Below, in pieces: positions 42,468 through 50,485 of a stretch of 64,000 nt of DNA. The DNA is taken from the NCBI RefSeq assembly GCF_000308755.1, contig NZ_BAGF01000079.1, forward strand, positions 1-64,000, in the 5' to 3' direction. Every line of letters begins with the position of its first letter. Position 1 is the first letter of the stretch. The position numbers and the translations under genes are program-made. Below the pieces are notes generated by a model. It made no database searches. It was not told where the DNA came from and saw only the letters and a list, made by a program, of their open reading frames with translations. Source of the stretch: Nocardia pneumoniae NBRC 100136 (lineage in GTDB: Bacteria; Actinomycetota; Actinomycetes; Mycobacteriales; Mycobacteriaceae).

Positions 42468-44111
42468 GTGAACCCGTCTACAGCACAAGCGCAGGTCGTC
42501 GTCGACGAGCTCGTGCGCGGGGGCGTGCGGGATGTCGTCCTGTGCCCCGGCTCCCGGAACGCTCCGCTGGCCTTCGCCCTGCAGGCCGCCGACGCGGCCG
42601 GGCGGTTGCGGCTGCACATGCGGATCGACGAGCGAACGGCGGGCTTCCTCGCCGTCGGACTCGCCGTCGCGAGCAGGCTCCCGGTTCCGGTCGTGATGAC
42701 CTCGGGCACCGCGGTGGCCAACCTCGGACCCGCCGTGCTGGAGGCCAACTACGCCAGGGTTCCCCTGGTGGTGCTCAGCGCCAATCGTCCCTACGAGCTG
42801 CTCGGCTCCGGCGCCAACCAGACCATCGAGCAGTTCGGCCTGTTCGGCAGCCAGGTGCGCGCCACCATCTCGCTCGGCCTCGCCGAAGAGGAGACGGGCG
42901 ACGCCGACCATCCGCCCTACGGTCAGCAGAACAGCCAGTGGCGCTCGACGGTCTGCCGGGTGCTCGCGGCGGCGCGCGGCACCCGTTCCGGCAACGCGGG
43001 CCCGGTGCACTTCGACGTCCCACTGCGCGAGCCGCTGGTCCCCGACCCGGTGCCCAACGAGGCGGCTCCCGCGGGCCGCGCGGGCGAGTGCGCCTGGACC
43101 GAGACCCAGTACGCGACGCTGGACGTGCCGCTCGATCTCGATCTGACCCCCGACACGGTGGTGATCTCCGGACATGGCGCCGGACTCCGGCCGGAACTGG
43201 CGGCGCTGCCGACCGTCGCCGAGCCCACCGCACCCATGCACGGTCCCCCGCTGCACCCGCTCGCGCTGCCGCTGCTGCGACCCCGGCAAGCGATCATCAC
43301 CGGCCGTCCGACCCTGCACCGCCAGGTGTCGAAGGTGCTCGCCGACCCGGATGTCCGCGTGTACGCGCTGACCACCGGCCCGCGCTGGCCCGACGTGTCC
43401 GGCAACGTGGTCGGCACCGGAACGCGCGCGGTCACCTCGGGCGAGCCGAGCGCCGAATGGCTGAATCACTGCCGCGAACTGAACGCGAAAGCCGACCAGG
43501 TGGTGCGCGCCGAACTCGCGCGGCACCCGAAGCCGACCGGGCTGCACGTCGCCGCGGTCGTGATGGACGCACTGCGCGACGGCGACCAGCTGCTACTCGG
43601 CGCGTCGAACCCGGTGCGCGACGCCGCGCTGGTCTCCCACCCCCGGCCGGGGATCAAGGTGCTGTCCAATCGCGGCGTCGCCGGTATCGATGGCACGGTG
43701 TCCACGGCCGTCGGCGCGGCACTACACCACCCGGGCCGCACCATCGCGCTGATCGGCGACCTCACGTTCCTGCACGACGCGTCCGGCCTGCTCATCGGCC
43801 CCGGCGAACCACGACCGGCCGACCTCACCATCGTGGTCGCCAACGACGACGGCGGCGGCATCTTCGAGTTGCTCGAGCAGGGCGATCCGCAGTACGCGGG
43901 CGTGTTCGAACGGGTCTTCGGCACGCCGCACGGCATGGATCTGGCCGCGCTGTGCGCCGCCTACCGCATCCCGCACCGGCAGGTCGATCCACAGCAGCTG
44001 GCCGTCGAGTTGACCGGGCACGCGCACGGCATGCGGGTGCTCGAGGTAGCCACCGAGCGGTCGAGCCTGCGTGAACTGCATGCGACGGTGCGGGCGAAGA
44101 TCCAGCCCTGA
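42468..44111 (+). CDS. menD: 2-Succinyl-5-enolpyruvyl-6-hydroxy-3-cyclohexene-1-carboxylate synthase
   Basis: 547 residues, thiamine diphosphate enzyme. VNPSTAQAQVVVDELVRGGV matches the M. tuberculosis start, followed by DVVLCPGSRNAPLAFAL, RIDERTAGFLAVGLA (catalytic Glu), MTSGTAVANLGPAVLEANYA, and the ThDP/metal motif region ALIGDLTFLHDASGLL with VVANDDGGGIFELLEQGD. It adds the succinyl semialdehyde unit to isochorismate, an early committed step. GTG at 42468 was chosen on this match although GGAGG is only one base away. Confidence 0.96.
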   Translation: MNPSTAQAQVVVDELVRGGVRDVVLCPGSRNAPLAFALQAADAAGRLRLHMRIDERTAGFLAVGLAVASRLPVPVVMTSGTAVANLGPAVLEANYARVPLVVLSANRPYELLGSGANQTIEQFGLFGSQVRATISLGLAEEETGDADHPPYGQQNSQWRSTVCRVLAAARGTRSGNAGPVHFDVPLREPLVPDPVPNEAAPAGRAGECAWTETQYATLDVPLDLDLTPDTVVISGHGAGLRPELAALPTVAEPTAPMHGPPLHPLALPLLRPRQAIITGRPTLHRQVSKVLADPDVRVYALTTGPRWPDVSGNVVGTGTRAVTSGEPSAEWLNHCRELNAKADQVVRAELARHPKPTGLHVAAVVMDALRDGDQLLLGASNPVRDAALVSHPRPGIKVLSNRGVAGIDGTVSTAVGAALHHPGRTIALIGDLTFLHDASGLLIGPGEPRPADLTIVVANDDGGGIFELLEQGDPQYAGVFERVFGTPHGMDLAALCAAYRIPHRQVDPQQLAVELTGHAHGMRVLEVATERSSLRELHATVRAKIQP

Positions 44112-44127
44112 ACGAGAGGCGGCCTGG

Positions 44128-44355
44128 TCAGTAGTCCAGGTCCTCCTCGATTTCATCGTCCAGGGGGACCGGGATGGACTGTTCGAACACGTCCGCCGGG
44201 TTGGCGTCGAATACGTCGCGCTCGATGACCGCTCGCTCGGCAGTTTCCTCCCCCTCCGGTACGTCGTCGGGTAGGACCGGCTCCTCCGGATACGCCGGGA
44301 TGGACTGCTCCGCGAGATCGGCCTCGGGGACCGCGTCCGCAAGGGGATCTGTCAT
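44128..44355 (-). CDS. Small acidic protein, function unknown
   Basis: 75 residues, strongly acidic (Asp/Glu-rich with only a few basic residues): MTDPLADAVPEADLAEQSIP, PEEPVLPDDVPEGEETAERA, then FEQSIPVPLDDEIEEDLDY. Two EQSIP repeats stand out. Start ATG at 44355 has AGGAG six bases upstream. No family recognised. It is convergent with menD. Confidence 0.7.
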   Translation of the reverse strand: MTDPLADAVPEADLAEQSIPAYPEEPVLPDDVPEGEETAERAVIERDVFDANPADVFEQSIPVPLDDEIEEDLDY

Positions 44356-44491
44356 CGTGCGCTCCTCTCCGCGTAGGCCTCGCGATCGGCATACCCGTCG
44401 TGGCACGCCGCAATCAAGGCGGACGAACAACTGGCGACAGCATCGAGGATGCCCGTGGCCGGGCCGCGGGGCAACCATCTCGCAAGGTGCG

Positions 44492-44734
44492 TCACCCCGC
44501 CTCGTCCGCACGCGGGGCCGCCGCGCTCGCGGGATGCTCCACCAGTGCGAGCGTGCGCCCGGCCATGAACCGCGCGGTGCGCACCGCCGTCCCCGACCGG
44601 GTCACCTCACTGACTTCGACCACGCCGCGCGCGATCCGCACCTCCACCCGCCGCCCGGCCCGAGTAGCCGCGATCTCGTAATTGCGCGACCCGTCGCCGA
44701 CATCGACGACGATCTCCACCCGATCACCCTTCAT
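44492..44734 (-). CDS. Small hypothetical protein
   Basis: 80 residues: MKGDRVEIVVDVGDGSRNYE, RRVEVRIARGVVEVSEVTRS, ARFMAGRTLALVEHPASAA. Mainly beta-strand character, no membrane segment or signal. Start ATG at 44734 has GGAGG directly adjacent, which is closer than usual. Not recognised; codon pattern is like its neighbours. Confidence 0.6.
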   Translation of the reverse strand: MKGDRVEIVVDVGDGSRNYEIAATRAGRRVEVRIARGVVEVSEVTRSGTAVRTARFMAGRTLALVEHPASAAAPRADEAG

Positions 44735-44844
44735 CCTCCAATTCTCCGCTTTTCCAGCGCTTTTCGCCGCTACGGCTGGATAACGGCGGCGCGGCGCGAA
44801 CGGTGTCGAGCGGCGGTCGAGACGGCCCGGTCGCGCGCGGACGG

Positions 44845-45357
44845 CTACGCCGCCGCCCGGCGCAGACCGAGTCCGAGCCTGCGCGCGATGCGGCCCATGA
44901 GCTGAGACATCGCGGCCGGAAAGGAATCCGGCTCGGGGATGGTGACCGGGCGAATCCGGCCGTTGTGGATCGCGCTCACCCGCCAGTTTCCGGAAGTGCG
45001 CACCAGCACCAGCGTCTGGCGCGAGAGCCTGCGCTCGGGCAGCCGCGAACGCCACGGCATCAGCACCGACGCGGTGCCGTGCAGGATCGCTACGTCCGGA
45101 GTGACGAAGCGGATCGACTCCACCTCGCCGACGAGCGCCGAGCCCGCCAGCACGCCGCGAAAGAGCTTGTCGTGATTGCGCTGATGCTCGGCGCGGCCGA
45201 TCGCGCGGGTGCCGTCGTAGGACACGTAGTCGGAGTCTTCGGTGAACAGCGCGGCGTAGGCGACGGCGTCGTTATCGGTCCAGGCCCGCATGAGGTCCTG
45301 GAACAGCGCCCGGATCTGGGCGGCATCGGTGGCGGTCCGGTCGGTGGTCTGGTTCAT
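44845..45357 (-). CDS. SgcJ/EcaC-type SnoaL-like protein
   Basis: 170 residues: MNQTTDRTATDAAQIRALFQ, LMRAWTDNDAVAYAALFTED, YVSYDGTRAIGRAEHQRNHD, and LSRQTLVLVRTSGNWRVSAI. This is the cone-shaped alpha/beta (NTF2/SnoaL) fold of the SgcJ/EcaC family, found around natural-product clusters and as stand-alone proteins. The C-terminus has a basic tail (GRIARRLGLGLRRAAA). Divergent from a marR gene with a candidate operator between them. Substrate unknown. Confidence 0.82.
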   Translation of the reverse strand: MNQTTDRTATDAAQIRALFQDLMRAWTDNDAVAYAALFTEDSDYVSYDGTRAIGRAEHQRNHDKLFRGVLAGSALVGEVESIRFVTPDVAILHGTASVLMPWRSRLPERRLSRQTLVLVRTSGNWRVSAIHNGRIRPVTIPEPDSFPAAMSQLMGRIARRLGLGLRRAAA

Positions 45358-45375
45358 CGCTGGCCCCTGTCGTGC

Positions 45376-45404
45376 TATCGTTTCGGCGAACGAAGTCTAC
45401 GATA
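45376..45404. promoter_or_regulatory. Inverted repeat between SgcJ-like and marR genes
   Basis: TATCGT (45376-45381) and ACGATA (45399-45404) frame a second short repeat CGTT/AACG inside. Located in the 61-base divergent gap, just before the marR ATG, it fits a shared MarR operator. Confidence 0.4.
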
Positions 45405-45418
45405 ACAGAAAGTTTCGA

Positions 45419-45877
45419 ATGTCGAAAGATGAACTCATCGGCGAGATCGGTACGCAGTTGCGGCTGCTCCAGCAGAGCTTCGACCTCTTCGACGAGGCGG
45501 CCGCCGCTCATCTGGGGTTGAACCGCACCGACCTGCGGTGCTTGGATGTCGTGCTCGGCCGCGGTCCGCTGCCCGCCGGTGAGCTGAGTGCCGCGCTGAA
45601 ACTCAGTCCCGCGGCAACGACTACGGTCATCGATCGCCTGGAACGGGCCGGGTTCGTCGCTCGCGCTCAGGATCCGGCGAATCGGCGCCGAGTCCTGGTG
45701 ACCGCCACCGACGCCGCGGGCGAGGTGGCGCAGCGGATCTTCGAACCGGTCGGCCGCGCGGGCGCGCAGGCGCTCGGCCGCTACGACACCGATCAACTCG
45801 CGCTGATCCTCGACTTCCTGCACACCGCGCTCGCCGTCCATCGGGAGCAGACCGATCGCGTCGTGGCGAAAGGCTGA
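45419..45877 (+). CDS. MarR family transcriptional regulator
   Basis: 152 residues: MSKDELIGEIGTQLRLLQQS, HLGLNRTDLRCLDVVLGRGP, recognition helix in LKLSPAATTTVIDRLERAGF, and wing ARAQDPANRRRVLVTATDAA. ATG at 45419 was preferred over a longer frame that overlaps the divergent gene. Likely controls itself and the SgcJ/EcaC-like gene. Confidence 0.9.
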   Translation: MSKDELIGEIGTQLRLLQQSFDLFDEAAAAHLGLNRTDLRCLDVVLGRGPLPAGELSAALKLSPAATTTVIDRLERAGFVARAQDPANRRRVLVTATDAAGEVAQRIFEPVGRAGAQALGRYDTDQLALILDFLHTALAVHREQTDRVVAKG

Positions 45878-45989
45878 CCTCGGCGCGCGGATTCGCGATG
45901 TCAGCCCACGAGTCCCCGCGAGGACCGATTAATTCCGGGAGGCTCGCGCGTCTCACCTGATGGAGACGTCCCCACGCTCAGGAGATTCG

Positions 45990-46568
45990 ATGAAACCGGA
46001 ATTCGATTTCGAACCTGCGGCTACCGCGCTCGAGACGGTGGTCGCCGGGATAACCGAGGATCAACTCACCTTGCCGACGCCATGTGCCGACACCACGGTG
46101 CGAAGCCTCCTCGTGCACGTCGTCGACCTCACGGAGGCATTCCGGCAGGCCGCCACCAAGGAGGCCGTGGGTCGTTCGGTCGCGCCGAGCACCAGCCCGG
46201 ACCGGTCTCTCGTTCCGGATTGGCAGAGCAGGATTCCCGCGCAGCTGAAGGCCCTTGTCTCCGCATGGCGCGAACCGGCGGCATGGGACGGTGTCACCGA
46301 AGCGGGCGGTGTCACGATGCCCGCTCCCGCCATGGCCATGGTCGCGCTGGACGAATTGGTCATCCACGGCTGGGATCTGGCCAAGGCGACCGGCCAGGAA
46401 CCGCGTTATGACCCTGCCGATCTGGCGGCGCTCGTCGAATTCCTGGCGGATACGCCGCCCGAAGGCACACCGGGACTCTTCGGCCCGATAGTGCCGGTTC
46501 CGGCCGACGCGCCGGTCCTGCATCGGGTCGTCGGTCTCACCGGGCGCGACCCAGCCTGGACGCCCTGA
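45990..46568 (+). CDS. TIGR03086 family protein (mycothiol-dependent fold)
   Basis: 192 residues. ATALETVVAGITEDQLTLPT, TVRSLLVHVVDLTEAFRQAA and DELVIHGWDLAKATGQEPRY are the pattern of TIGR03086/maleylpyruvate-isomerase N-terminal (DinB-like) proteins. These are usually metal-binding four-helix bundles, many thought to use mycothiol. ATG at 45990 with AGGAG five to six bases upstream was preferred to the longer ATG at 45960. Its 3' end overlaps the convergent tetR by 32 bases. Confidence 0.85.
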   Translation: MKPEFDFEPAATALETVVAGITEDQLTLPTPCADTTVRSLLVHVVDLTEAFRQAATKEAVGRSVAPSTSPDRSLVPDWQSRIPAQLKALVSAWREPAAWDGVTEAGGVTMPAPAMAMVALDELVIHGWDLAKATGQEPRYDPADLAALVEFLADTPPEGTPGLFGPIVPVPADAPVLHRVVGLTGRDPAWTP

Positions 46569-47214
46569 CCTGCGTCACGCCAGGCTTGTCGGGGTGACCG
46601 GCAGGCGTGACGAATATTCCGGCCCGCGCCGCGCTGGCGGCGGCCGCCGCGGTTGTGCGGACGGCGTTGTCGTCGATGGGATCACCACTGGCGAGCAGCC
46701 TGTAGTAGAGCGGGCCGGATACCGCCGACAGGACGGCGCGGGGGTCGGTGCCAGCAGGAGCCTCGCCGCGCTCGATGGCGGCGGCGACACACGGAGCCCA
46801 TTCGGTGAGCCGGATGTCGTAGAAGCGGCTCAGCGCCGTGGCCGCGGTCTCGTCGGCGGTGGCGGCGGCGATGACGGCCTGGAACAGCCGTCCTTGGCGA
46901 GGGTCGGTCAACGTCGAGGCGACCAGATGAGCGTTGGCGGTGAGATCCCCGAGCAGTGAACCCGTGTCCGCATGCGGCAGCGACTGTTCGGCCATGTCGG
47001 CCAGCAGATCCGCGACCAGCCCGGCCGGGGTGCGCCAGCGGCGGTAGACGGTGGTCTTGCCGACCTCGGCGCGCGTCGCGACCTCGGCCAGATCCAGGTG
47101 CGCGAAGCCACGTTCGGCGAGCATGTCGCCCGCGACGCGCAGCACGGCCGCACGGACCCGTGCGGTCCGTCCACCAGGGCGAATCGAGCCCGGTGCCGCC
47201 TCTTCGTTCTCCAT
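46537..47214 (-). CDS. TetR family transcriptional regulator
   Basis: 225 residues. N-terminal HTH: RVRAAVLRVAGDMLAERGFA, LDLAEVATRAEVGKTTVYRR, WRTPAGLVADLLADM. The C-terminal ligand domain includes ATALSRFYDIRLTEWAPCVA and PLYYRLLASG, typical of the AcrR-type TetR C-terminal domain. It is divergent from an aldo/keto reductase and probably represses it. ATG at 47214. Confidence 0.9.
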   Translation of the reverse strand: MENEEAAPGSIRPGGRTARVRAAVLRVAGDMLAERGFAHLDLAEVATRAEVGKTTVYRRWRTPAGLVADLLADMAEQSLPHADTGSLLGDLTANAHLVASTLTDPRQGRLFQAVIAAATADETAATALSRFYDIRLTEWAPCVAAAIERGEAPAGTDPRAVLSAVSGPLYYRLLASGDPIDDNAVRTTAAAAASAARAGIFVTPAGHPDKPGVTQVRASRLGRAR

Positions 47215-47372
47215 AACGGTACTCCAGTTTCATTTATGCCCGCGCAGGTGTACTGTCCGAGTTGTTAACGGAACTATAGACCCTTTTGGGGAGCCGTCCG
47301 GTGCACCTGCGCATGGCGACGCGCACCAGGTGAGCAGCCGGACGACATGACACGCAGTAGGAGGACGGTCCT

Positions 47373-48434
47373 GTGAACGTTCAGACGGCAGCCACGCAGA
47401 TGGAGTACCGGCGGCTCGGCGCATCGGGTCTGCTCGTCCCGGCCCTGAGCTTCGGCGCGGGCACCTTCGGCGGACGGGGCGAGCTGTTCAGCGCATGGGG
47501 CGACACCGACGCCGAGCAGGCCCGACGGCTGGTCGACATCAGCCTGGACGCCGGTGTCACGATGTTCGACACCGCCGACGTGTACTCCGACGGCGCCTCC
47601 GAAGAGGTACTCGGCGCGGCCGTCAAGGGCAGGCGCGATCAGGTGCTGCTGTCCACCAAGGCGACGTTGCCGACCGGCCCCGGTCCGCTGGACGCCGGTT
47701 CCGGACGGGCCAGGTTGATCGGCGCGGTCGAAGCGTCGCTGCGCAGGCTGGGCACCGACTACATCGATCTGTTCCAGCTGCACGCCTTCGACGCGGGGAC
47801 CCCGGTGGAGGAAGTCGTCGCCGCGTTGGACGACCTGGTGCGCGCGGGCAAGATCCGCTACGTCGGCGCCTCGAACTTCGCGGGCTGGCAGCTGATGAAA
47901 TCCCTTGCCGCGGCCGATCGCAGTGGCCTCACCAGGTATGTCGCGCACCAGGTCTACTACTCGCTGGTCGGGCGCGACTACGAATGGGAGCTCATGCCGC
48001 TCGGGCGCGACCAAGGCGTCGGCGCGGTCGTCTGGAGCCCGCTGGGCTGGGGCAGGCTCACCGGCAAGATCCGTCGCGGCCAACCGCTTCCGGCGGGCAG
48101 CCGTCTGCATCGGACCGCCGAGGCCGGTCCGCCGGTCGACGACGAGAAGCTCTATGACGTGGTCGACGTCCTCGACGAGCTGGCCGCCGAAACCGGTAAG
48201 ACGGTCCCGCAGATCGCCCTGAACTGGCTGCTGCGCCGCCCCACCGTCGCCACCGTCATCGTCGGCGCCCGCAACGAGGACCAGTTGCGCCAGAACCTCG
48301 GCGCCATCGGCTGGGAGCTCGACGCCGACCAGATCGCCCGCCTGGACAAGGCCAGCGCCACCACCCCGCCCTACCCCTACTACCCGTACTACCGCCTGCC
48401 GGACTTCGCCCGCCTGAACCCGCCCGCGGTGTGA
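47373..48434 (+). CDS. Aldo/keto reductase
   Basis: 353 residues, (beta/alpha)8 NADPH enzyme. Tetrad visible: D66 and Y71 in FDTADVYSDG, K96 in LSTKAT, H137 in FQLHAFD. Other patterns: RYVGASNFAGWQLMKSLA, VVWSPLGWGRLTGKIRRG, and ARNEDQLRQNLGAIGWEL near the cofactor site. The tail is unusual, with PPYPYYPYYRLPDFARL. GTG at 47373 has AGGAGG eight bases upstream. Divergent from tetR; likely induced by an aldehyde or ketone substrate. Confidence 0.92.
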   Translation: MNVQTAATQMEYRRLGASGLLVPALSFGAGTFGGRGELFSAWGDTDAEQARRLVDISLDAGVTMFDTADVYSDGASEEVLGAAVKGRRDQVLLSTKATLPTGPGPLDAGSGRARLIGAVEASLRRLGTDYIDLFQLHAFDAGTPVEEVVAALDDLVRAGKIRYVGASNFAGWQLMKSLAAADRSGLTRYVAHQVYYSLVGRDYEWELMPLGRDQGVGAVVWSPLGWGRLTGKIRRGQPLPAGSRLHRTAEAGPPVDDEKLYDVVDVLDELAAETGKTVPQIALNWLLRRPTVATVIVGARNEDQLRQNLGAIGWELDADQIARLDKASATTPPYPYYPYYRLPDFARLNPPAV

Positions 48435-48521
48435 GCGACGCCCCGCACGAAGAAAGCGAGCCATCGGGCACGACAGAGCCGTGCAAGGGCCGTGCAAGCA
48501 GAGACCGGCACAGTCGTCGGC

Positions 48522-49511
48522 ATGACTTCTTTCGCACCATATTCAGCGCTCGCCGTGGAGGCGGACGGCCTGGTCAAGGTGTTCGGGGAACAGCGCGCCG
48601 TCGACGGTGTGAGCCTGGCGGTGCCGCGGGGCTCGGTGTACGGCGTGCTCGGACCGAACGGCGCGGGCAAGACCACGACCATCCGCATGCTGGCGACCCT
48701 GCTGCGCCCGGATGGCGGCAGCGCCCGGATCTTCGGCCACGACGTGGTGGCCGAGCCGACGGCGGTCCGCTCGCTGCTCGGCGTCACCGGGCAGTACGCC
48801 TCGGTCGACGAGGACTTGACCGCCGCCGAGAACCTGATCGTCTTCTCCCGCCTGCTCGGCCTGAGCCGGATCGACGCCCGGCGTAAGACGGACGAACTGC
48901 TGGAGGAATTCGATCTGGTCGAGGCGGCGAACAAGCCGCTGCGGAACTTCTCCGGAGGCATGCGGCGCAGGCTCGATCTGGCCGCCAGCCTGATCGCGAC
49001 GCCGCCGCTGCTGTTCCTGGACGAACCCACCACCGGCCTCGACCCGCGCACCCGCGCCCAGATGTGGGAGACGATCCGCCGTCTGGTCCGCGAGGGCGCG
49101 ACGGTATTGCTCACCACGCAGTATCTGGACGAGGCCGATCAGCTGGCCGACCGGATCGCGGTGATCGACCGCGGCAAGGTCATCGCCGACGGCACGGCCG
49201 ACGAACTCAAGGCCTCGGTGGGCGGCTCGTCCCTGCACCTGACCCTGGTCGATCGCGACCAGGTGGACGAGGCGCGCCGGATCATCAGTGATTTCCTCGG
49301 CACCGAAACGCAGATCACCCCGGAGGCGGGGCGGCTCACCGCGCCGCTGCCCAACGCCGGTGTCACCGCCGATCTGCTGATCCGCCTGCGCGAGTGGGAG
49401 ATCGGGGTCGACGAGATCACCGTGAGCAAGCCGAGCCTGGACGAGGTCTTCCTCACCATCACCGGCCACCCGGCCGACAACAACGACGAATCCGAGAGGA
49501 GCGCGGCATGA
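48522..49511 (+). CDS. ABC exporter ATPase, DrrA-like
   Basis: 329 residues. Walker A GPNGAGKTTT, signature FSGGMRRRLDLAASL, Walker B LLFLDEPTTGLDPRT and the extended DrrA-family C-terminal domain (KPSLDEVFLTITG). Such ATPases pair with a DrrB-type permease to export antibiotics or lipids. ATG at 48522 has no good ribosome site; the in-frame start at 48492 is possible. The stop overlaps the next gene in ATGA. Confidence 0.9.
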   Translation: MTSFAPYSALAVEADGLVKVFGEQRAVDGVSLAVPRGSVYGVLGPNGAGKTTTIRMLATLLRPDGGSARIFGHDVVAEPTAVRSLLGVTGQYASVDEDLTAAENLIVFSRLLGLSRIDARRKTDELLEEFDLVEAANKPLRNFSGGMRRRLDLAASLIATPPLLFLDEPTTGLDPRTRAQMWETIRRLVREGATVLLTTQYLDEADQLADRIAVIDRGKVIADGTADELKASVGGSSLHLTLVDRDQVDEARRIISDFLGTETQITPEAGRLTAPLPNAGVTADLLIRLREWEIGVDEITVSKPSLDEVFLTITGHPADNNDESERSAA

Positions 49512-50419
49512 GCGTCAGGCCCGCAGGCGGCAGCCTGCGTGACCACGGAGGGCCCGCACATGCCGACAAAGGACACAGCATGACCACCATCACCGCGACC
49601 GAGACCGCGGCGCGCCATGCCTCGCCGACCCCGATTCCCGAAGTGAGCAACCGAATTCCGATCGGGCAGGCGGTGGCGAACTCGTTCACCATGGCCTACC
49701 GCGGCTTGCTGAAGGTCAAGCACAAGCCCGAGCAGCTGTTCGATGTCACGGTTCAGCCGATCCTGTTCACCGCCTTGTTCGCCTACATCTTCGGCGGCGC
49801 CATCGGCGGCAGCGTGCAGGATTACCTGCCGATCCTGATCCCCGGCATCCTGGTGCAGACCGTGGTGCTCACGTCGGTCGTCACCGGCACCCAGTTGCGC
49901 GAGGACATGGACAAGGGCGTCTTCGACCGGTTCAAATCCCTGCCGATCGCCCGCATCTCGGCCCTGGCCGGAGCGTTGATCGCGGACATGGTGCGCTACG
50001 TCATCGCGACCGTGCTGACCATCGCCGTCGGTCTGTGCATCGGCTATCGGCCCGAGGGCGGCGTGTTCGGCGTCGTCGCGGCGGGTCTGGTCATCGTGGC
50101 CTGCTCGTTCGCGATCAGCTGGATCTGGGCGCTGGTCGGGGTCACCGGCAAGAGCGCGGCGGGCGTGCAGGGCATCTCGATGATGATCATGTTCCCGCTG
50201 ACCTTCATGTCCGGCGCGTTCGCGCTGGTGAGCACCATGCCGGGCTGGATGCAGGGACTCAACCACGCCAATCCCGTGTACTACATGGTGAACGCGTGCC
50301 GCGAGCTGATGAACGGCGGCGCCTACGGCAGCGACCTGGCCTGGTCGCTGATCGGCTCGCTGGTCGTGATCGCGATCTTCGCCCCGCTCACCGTCAAGGC
50401 GTACATGCGCCGGGCGTGA
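49508..50419 (+). CDS. ABC exporter permease, DrrB-like (ABC-2 type)
   Basis: 303 residues with about six membrane helices: QPILFTALFAYIFGGAIGG, LIPGILVQTVVLTSVVTGTQ, a LPIARISALAGALIADM region, and the ABC-2 end MNGGAYGSDLAWSLIGSLVV. A 57-residue N-terminal part precedes the first helix. ATG at 49508 overlaps the ATPase stop (ATGA) and has GAGGAG six bases upstream; ATG at 49580 is an alternative. Forms the exporter with the upstream ATPase; substrate unknown. Confidence 0.9.
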   Translation: MSVRPAGGSLRDHGGPAHADKGHSMTTITATETAARHASPTPIPEVSNRIPIGQAVANSFTMAYRGLLKVKHKPEQLFDVTVQPILFTALFAYIFGGAIGGSVQDYLPILIPGILVQTVVLTSVVTGTQLREDMDKGVFDRFKSLPIARISALAGALIADMVRYVIATVLTIAVGLCIGYRPEGGVFGVVAAGLVIVACSFAISWIWALVGVTGKSAAGVQGISMMIMFPLTFMSGAFALVSTMPGWMQGLNHANPVYYMVNACRELMNGGAYGSDLAWSLIGSLVVIAIFAPLTVKAYMRRA

Positions 50420-50432
50420 ACCGCACGACGAT

Positions 50433-50468
50433 CCGCACGCCGGGCACGACCAGTCGCCCGGCGTGCGG
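50433..50468. terminator. Bidirectional hairpin terminator
   Basis: 13-base perfect stem CCGCACGCCGGGC, in the short gap between the convergent permease gene and the SARP-type regulator. No T-run. Confidence 0.6.
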
Positions 50469-50485
50469 TCGTGTAGCCGAAGGGG

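Noticed and set aside
48152..49117. Minus-strand frames over the aldo/keto reductase and DrrA-like genes
   Set aside because: Antisense shadows, Ser/Arg-rich without motifs.
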